In this document: positions 6,131-9,733 of the stretch, piece by piece
Numbering within the stretch: the stretch's first letter is position 1
Layout of the letters: each line of letters begins with the position of its first letter
NCBI GenBank assembly: GCA_001313065.1
Contig: BBFD01000152.1
Span: forward strand, 1 to 9,733
Source of the DNA: Silvimonas sp. JCM 19000
Lineage (GTDB): Bacteria > Pseudomonadota > Gammaproteobacteria > Burkholderiales > Chitinibacteraceae
DNA: 9,733 nucleotides
Reading direction: 5' to 3'
Position numbers and translations under genes: made by a program
The notes under the pieces: generated by a model
What the model saw: only the letters and a program-made list of their open reading frames with translations
Told to the model about the DNA's origin: nothing
Database searches by the model: none

Positions 6131-6854
6131 ATGAAACGAATAGTTGCTCTCCTGGCGCTCGCCTTCGCCACTCAGGCCGCCCACGCCGGGCTGTTCTCTG
6201 ACGATGACGCCCGCAAACAGATTGCTGATCAAGGCGCCCAGATTCAGGCGCAAGGCCAACGCATCGACACGCTCGAAGCCGGCAATGCGCGCATCCTCAA
6301 CCTGGTTAACCAGATTGAACAGCTCAAGCAGGACATCGCCACGCTGCGCGGTCAGAACGAAACGCTGCAATACAACCTGGACGAAGCCACCAAGCGGCAG
6401 AAAGACCTGTATGTCGATCTGGATAACCGCCTGCGTGCAATGGAACAAGCCAAGGTAGATGCGCACAATGCAGAGCAGGCCAGCGCGCAGCAGTCGCTGG
6501 ATAGCGCGATTGCGCTCAGCAAAAACGGCAAGCACAAAGATGCCGTGGCCGCGCTGACGCAATTTATCAATGCCAACCCCGATGCGCCGCAAACGGCGAC
6601 GGCCTATTACTGGTTGGGCGTGAGCCAGACCGGGCTGAAAAATTACAAAGGCGCGCTGGCCGCCTATAGCGCGGTTCAGGCCAAGGCACCGAATGACCCG
6701 GTTGCCGCTGACGCGCTGTATGGCAGTGCCGTCGCTGCCAACGCCACCGGCGACAAAAAAAGGCGCGCGCGCCTATTTGTTGCAGCTGGTAGAGAAATAT
6801 CCGCAGTCGGATAAAGCCGCCATCGCCAAGAAAGCGTTGCTGAGCACCAACTGA
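6131..6854 (+). CDS. cpoB: cell division coordinator CpoB (YbgF), with one frameshift
   Basis: CpoB is a periplasmic TPR protein that, in E. coli, links Tol-Pal with PBP1B during septal wall synthesis. The signal peptide is residues 1-19 (MKRIVALLALAFATQAAHA). An N-terminal heptad-rich coiled coil (about 27-107) holds many Gln/Leu repeats. The C-terminal TPR domain (about 122-240) includes KHKDAVAALTQFINANPDAP, TAYYWLGVSQTGLKNYKGAL and, after correction, a final TPR reading AYLLQLVEKYPQSDKAAIAK. The frame breaks at the A7 run 6755-6761, where six A are needed for GDKKGARAYLLQ. In the uncorrected frame the tail reads KRRARLFVAAGREISAVG. Corrected length is 240 residues, ending at the TGA at 6852-6854. 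GGTGAG (6123-6128) is the ribosome binding site. Confidence 0.93.
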
Positions 6855-6876
6855 TCGGGTAAAACGCAATGCCCAC

Positions 6877-6901
6877 GCGCCGCTGGCCGGCGCCGTTTTT
6901 T
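6877..6901 (+). terminator. intrinsic terminator after cpoB (end of the tol-pal operon)
   Basis: GCGCCG (6877-6882) pairs with CGGCGC (6888-6893) around a five-base loop, followed after CG by six T (6896-6901) and then ATTT. It lies 22 bases after the cpoB stop and about 100 bases before queE. It therefore likely ends tol-pal transcription and separates it from the queuosine genes. Confidence 0.8.
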
Positions 6902-6938
6902 ATTTCCGTCGGGTATCACCGACTGGAAAACCCCGTCT

Positions 6939-6986
6939 GCAGCCGCCTGGTCTGCAGGCTGCCATCCGCTGGACTGTGTTTCCAGC
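6939..6986 (+). other. two tandem hairpins in the queE leader
   Basis: Stem one is GCAGCC (6939-6944) with GGCTGC (6957-6962). Stem two is GCTGGA (6968-6973) with TCCAGC (6981-6986), with a seven-base loop. The second stem abuts the queE ribosome binding site AAGGAG (6987-6992) directly. This could tune access to it. I do not see a preQ1 riboswitch consensus. Confidence 0.4.
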
Positions 6987-7001
6987 AAGGAGCCTTTACT
7001 C

Positions 7002-7676
7002 ATGACAACGATCATGACCAATACCCCGTTGCCGCCCTCGGTACGGATCACTGAAATTTTCTTCTCATTGCAGGGCGAGACCAGCCGCATGGGCTTGCCC
7101 ACGGTGTTTGTGCGCCTGACGGGCTGTCCGCTGCGCTGTGGCTATTGCGACAGCGCGTACGCCTTTCATGGCGGCCAGACCATGAGCTTTGACGCCATCC
7201 TTGAAAAAAAAGTAGCCAGTTTTGGCGCGTGCACCGTGTGTGTCACCGGCGGCGAGCCGCTGGCGCAAAAGCACAGCCTGGCGCTGCTGCGCGCCTTGTG
7301 CGACGCCGGTTACGACGTCAGCCTGGAAACCAGTGGCGCGTTAGCCATTGATGACGTCGACGCGCGCGTGTCGCGTATCGTCGATATCAAGACGCCAGGC
7401 TCGGGTGAACTGGACAAGATGCGCTGGGAAAACCTCGACGCCATCAAGCCGGGCGACGAAATCAAGTTTGTACTGGTCGATCGCGCCGATTACGAGTGGG
7501 CGCGTGAGTTGCTGCAAACCCGTCAGCTGGCCGCCAAAGCACCGGTGCTGTTCAGCCCGGTCTGGGAAACCCTCAAGCCGACCGACCTGGCCGACTGGGT
7601 AATCAAAGACAATCTGCCGGTACGCATGCAAGTACAGTTGCACAAGATTCTCTGGGGCGACCGACCCGGCGTTTAA
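7002..7676 (+). CDS. queE: 7-carboxy-7-deazaguanine synthase QueE
   Basis: QueE is a radical SAM enzyme that converts 6-carboxy-tetrahydropterin to 7-carboxy-7-deazaguanine in the queuosine/preQ0 pathway. The cluster-binding motif is C-x3-C-x2-C in TGCPLRCGYCDSAYAF (cysteines 42, 46 and 49). N-terminal EIFFSLQGE (18-26) and VTGGEPL (81-87, the SAM-binding GGE motif) are also typical. Length is 224 residues, unbroken. It contains an A8 run (7204-7211) that stays in frame. The ATG at 7002 is chosen for AAGGAG nine bases upstream; a second ATG at 7014 is possible but less well placed. It acts in the same pathway as queC downstream, but a ClC gene separates them. Confidence 0.96.
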   Translation: MTTIMTNTPLPPSVRITEIFFSLQGETSRMGLPTVFVRLTGCPLRCGYCDSAYAFHGGQTMSFDAILEKKVASFGACTVCVTGGEPLAQKHSLALLRALCDAGYDVSLETSGALAIDDVDARVSRIVDIKTPGSGELDKMRWENLDAIKPGDEIKFVLVDRADYEWARELLQTRQLAAKAPVLFSPVWETLKPTDLADWVIKDNLPVRMQVQLHKILWGDRPGV

Positions 7677-7721
7677 GGCGCTGAGGGCTGGCCGCATCAT
7701 CCACCAACCAGGTTGTTGCTG

Positions 7722-9087
7722 ATGCCGCTGTTGCAGATTGCCAGGCGCGAAATCGTCCGATTAAAAAGCTACCGCAGCGCACGCGCAGCACGCTGGCCTT
7801 ATGGCTGGGTGCGGCGGTGGTAGGGCTGGTGGCCGTCTTGTTGGCCAAGGCGGCGGAATGGGCGTTTCTGGGCTTTAGTGCCCTGCATGAGCGCTGGCTG
7901 TGGTGGCCGTTTGTGTCGCTGCCGCTGGGGGGCATGGCCATCCGCTGGTTGATGGATCGCATGGGCAAGGGCGCAGAAGGCAGCGGCATCCCGCAGACCA
8001 TGGCCGCCATCGAAGTGGCCGGTAAACCCGAAATCGCCAGCAAAGTGCTGTCTTTGCGCATAGGCGCAGTCAAATTTGTCGGCATCGTGATGGGCCTGGG
8101 CAGTGGCTTTGTGCTGGGGCGCGAAGGCCCCACCGTGCAGATCGGCGCCAGCCTGATGTATGCCTGCCGCAAATTGATGGCATTGCCCAACGAACAAGTG
8201 CAACGCCAGCTGATTCTGGCCGGTGGCGCGGCCGGCATCGCCGCCGCCTTTAATACGCCGCTGGCCGGCATTGTGTTTGCGTTTGAAGAACTGGCGCGCT
8301 CGGTCGAAACCGAAACCAGCGGCCGCTTGATCGGCGCGGTGATTCTGGCGGGCGTGGTGGCGTTGGCGCTGCAGGGCGATTACACCTATTTCGGTCGCAT
8401 CCATGTGCCGGACTTTAATTACGCGATTCTGCTGCCTTTGATTCCGGTGGCGGTCACGGCGGGACTGGTCGGGGGCTTGTTTTCGTGGCTGTGCGTGCAT
8501 CAAGCGCGCTGGATGCCGCGCCCGCTGGCGGAAATGCGGCGGCAACGGCCATACGCGTTTATCGCGGCGTGCGGTCTGGTGATTGCGGCCTGTGGCCTGT
8601 TGGTGCCGGTGTTTGGCAGTGGTGCCGATGAAACCAGCCATGTGATTAGCGGGGAAGGCCTGATGGCGTGGTATTACCTGCCGCTCAAGCTGTTGAGCTT
8701 GCTGGCGACGTTTATCACCGGCTTGCCCGGCGGCGTCTTCGCCCCCGCTTTGTCACTGGGCGCGGGGGTGGGCAGCTGGTTTGCGCCGCTGTTCGGGGCC
8801 GATGTGCAGATCAAGATCGTCGCCATCGGCATGGTGGCTGCACTGGCCGCGGTAACGCGCGCCCCGGTCACCAGCGCCATCATCATGATTGAAATGACCG
8901 ACGGCCACGCGATGGTGATCTCCACGCTGCGTCGGCCATGATTGCTTCAAATGTGGCGCGCTTGTTTCGCGTCAATCTTTATCACGATCTGGCTGCAAGA
9001 GTGCTGCTGCAATATGGACACGGGTCCAAGCCGCATGCACCTGCAGCCACTGCAAAAGGGACTCACTCTGATGACTCAAACCACTGA
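7722..9087 (+). CDS. ClC-family chloride channel/antiporter (ClcA/EriC-like), with two frameshifts
   Basis: This is a polytopic inner-membrane ClC protein moving chloride, probably in exchange for protons. Signature loops, in corrected numbering, are GSGIPQT (87-93), GREGPTVQIG (133-142, with the gating glutamate at 135), AFNTPLAGIVFAFEEL (176-191, with the EE pair at 189-190 where the internal proton glutamate of E. coli ClcA lies) and GLPGGVFAP (334-342). The main frame is 7817-8941. Downstream, restoring one G near 8931 (CTGCGTCGG where CTGGCGTCGG is needed) continues as LASAMIASNVARLFRVNLYHD, to a TGA at 9085-9087. Upstream, ATG 7722 (MPLLQIARREIVRLK) joins if one base is missing near 7780-7790. 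That N-terminus is less certain, and a weak AGG is its only ribosome binding signal. Corrected length is about 455 residues, normal for the family. It overlaps queC by 17 bases. Confidence 0.88.
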
Positions 9088-9733
9088 GCCGCACGTCCGG
9101 CCGTGATCCTGCTCTCCGGCGGGCTGGATTCCGCAACTTGCCTGGCGATTGCCAAAAGCCAGGGCTTTGCACCGTATTGCCTGTCGTTTGATTATGGCCA
9201 GCGCCATAACGCGGAACTGAAAGCCGCTGCCCGCGTGGCCAAAGCTTTGGGCGCGGTCGAGCATCGCGTAGTCCGCATCGATCTGGCCACCTTTGGCGGC
9301 TCGGCGCTGACCGACGCCAGCATAGAAGTGCCGACCGATGGCGCCACGGACGGCGGCATTCCGGTGACCTATGTGCCCGCGCGCAACACCATCCTGCTGT
9401 CTTATGCACTGGCCTGGGCCGAAGTACTGAAGGGCGACGACATCTTTATTGGCGTTAACGCGGTCGATTATTCGGGCTACCCCGATTGCCGCCCGGACTA
9501 TATCGCCGCCTACCAGGCGATGGCGCGGCTGGCCACGCGCACCGGTGTGGAAGGCAGCCCGCTCACCATCCACACCCCGCTGATCAGCCTGAGCAAGGCC
9601 GACATCATCAAGACCGGGCTGGCGCTGGGCGTGGATTACAGCCTGACGGTGACGTGCTACAAGGCCGACGACGAAGGCCGCGCCTGCGGTGTGTGCGATG
9701 CCTGCCGCTTGCGCGCCGCCGGCTTTGCCGATG
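9071..9733 (+). CDS. queC: 7-cyano-7-deazaguanine (preQ0) synthase QueC, partial, one frameshift
   Basis: QueC uses ATP and ammonia to turn 7-carboxy-7-deazaguanine, the QueE product, into preQ0. The ATP-pyrophosphatase P-loop is [17 protein letters not shown] (about residues 12-28), followed by [50 protein letters not shown] and [13 protein letters not shown]. The zinc-site cysteines are in [20 protein letters not shown]. From the ATG at 9071 the frame stops at a TGA (9104-9106) after [11 protein letters not shown]. One base missing around 9092-9102 restores the run into [10 protein letters not shown]. The start has AAAAGGGA upstream and lies inside the end of the ClC gene. The window ends a few codons short of the usual C-terminus. 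Confidence 0.95.

Noticed and set aside
6902..7001. preQ1 riboswitch before queE
   Set aside because: Hairpins are present, but I could not find the class I C-rich loop and A-rich tail, or another preQ1 class consensus.
7799..8641. 280-codon open frame on the minus strand opposite the ClC gene
   Set aside because: The composition is His/Arg/Gln-rich low complexity, typical of antisense frames. The plus strand carries clear ClC motifs.

Overview
The window is chromosomal housekeeping DNA from a Gram-negative proteobacterium. It is most likely a betaproteobacterium of the Neisseriales/Chromobacteriaceae type. This rests on the complete Tol-Pal envelope set, the betaproteobacterial look of Pal, TolB and RuvB, the GC-rich codon use, and a ribB gene under an FMN riboswitch. 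Genus-level placement is not possible by eye.

Layout. On the minus strand at the left edge is ribB (5' part only). It is preceded by an FMN riboswitch aptamer (569-752) and a candidate expression platform (about 437-568). Everything else is on the plus strand: ruvB (820-1868), tolQ (1971-2648), tolR (2661-3072), tolA (3072-3957), tolB (4057-5328), pal (5439-5972), cpoB (6131-6854), an intrinsic terminator (about 6877-6901), queE (7002-7676), a ClC-type chloride channel/antiporter gene (about 7722-9087) and queC (9071 to the window end, partial). The order ruvB / tolQRAB-pal-cpoB / queE / queC resembles the arrangement I recall from Pseudomonas. Three differences stand out: ybgC is absent between ruvB and tolQ, ribB rather than ruvA lies upstream of ruvB, and a ClC gene sits between queE and queC.

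Function. RuvB drives Holliday-junction branch migration. TolQRA is the proton-driven inner-membrane motor. It acts through periplasmic TolB and the outer-membrane lipoprotein Pal, with CpoB linking the machine to peptidoglycan synthesis at division. QueE and QueC are consecutive steps to preQ0, the queuosine precursor. RibB makes the four-carbon riboflavin precursor.

Sequence quality dominates the reading. Seven of the eleven genes (ruvB, tolQ, tolR, tolA, cpoB, the ClC gene and queC) are broken by single-base indels, about twelve in all, while the protein homology continues unbroken in the neighbouring frame. Four are extra bases, all in A or T runs. Eight are missing bases, mostly explained by loss of one G or C from a short run. 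Sequencing or assembly error is much more likely than real inactivation. The coordinates given here treat each gene as one unit across its frameshifts.

I found no new system. The most interesting non-coding items are a strong intrinsic terminator 19 bases upstream of cpoB inside the tol-pal operon, the structured region between the FMN aptamer and ribB, and paired hairpins before queE. The most interesting protein feature is a TonB-like Pro/Thr/Lys-rich stalk in TolA.
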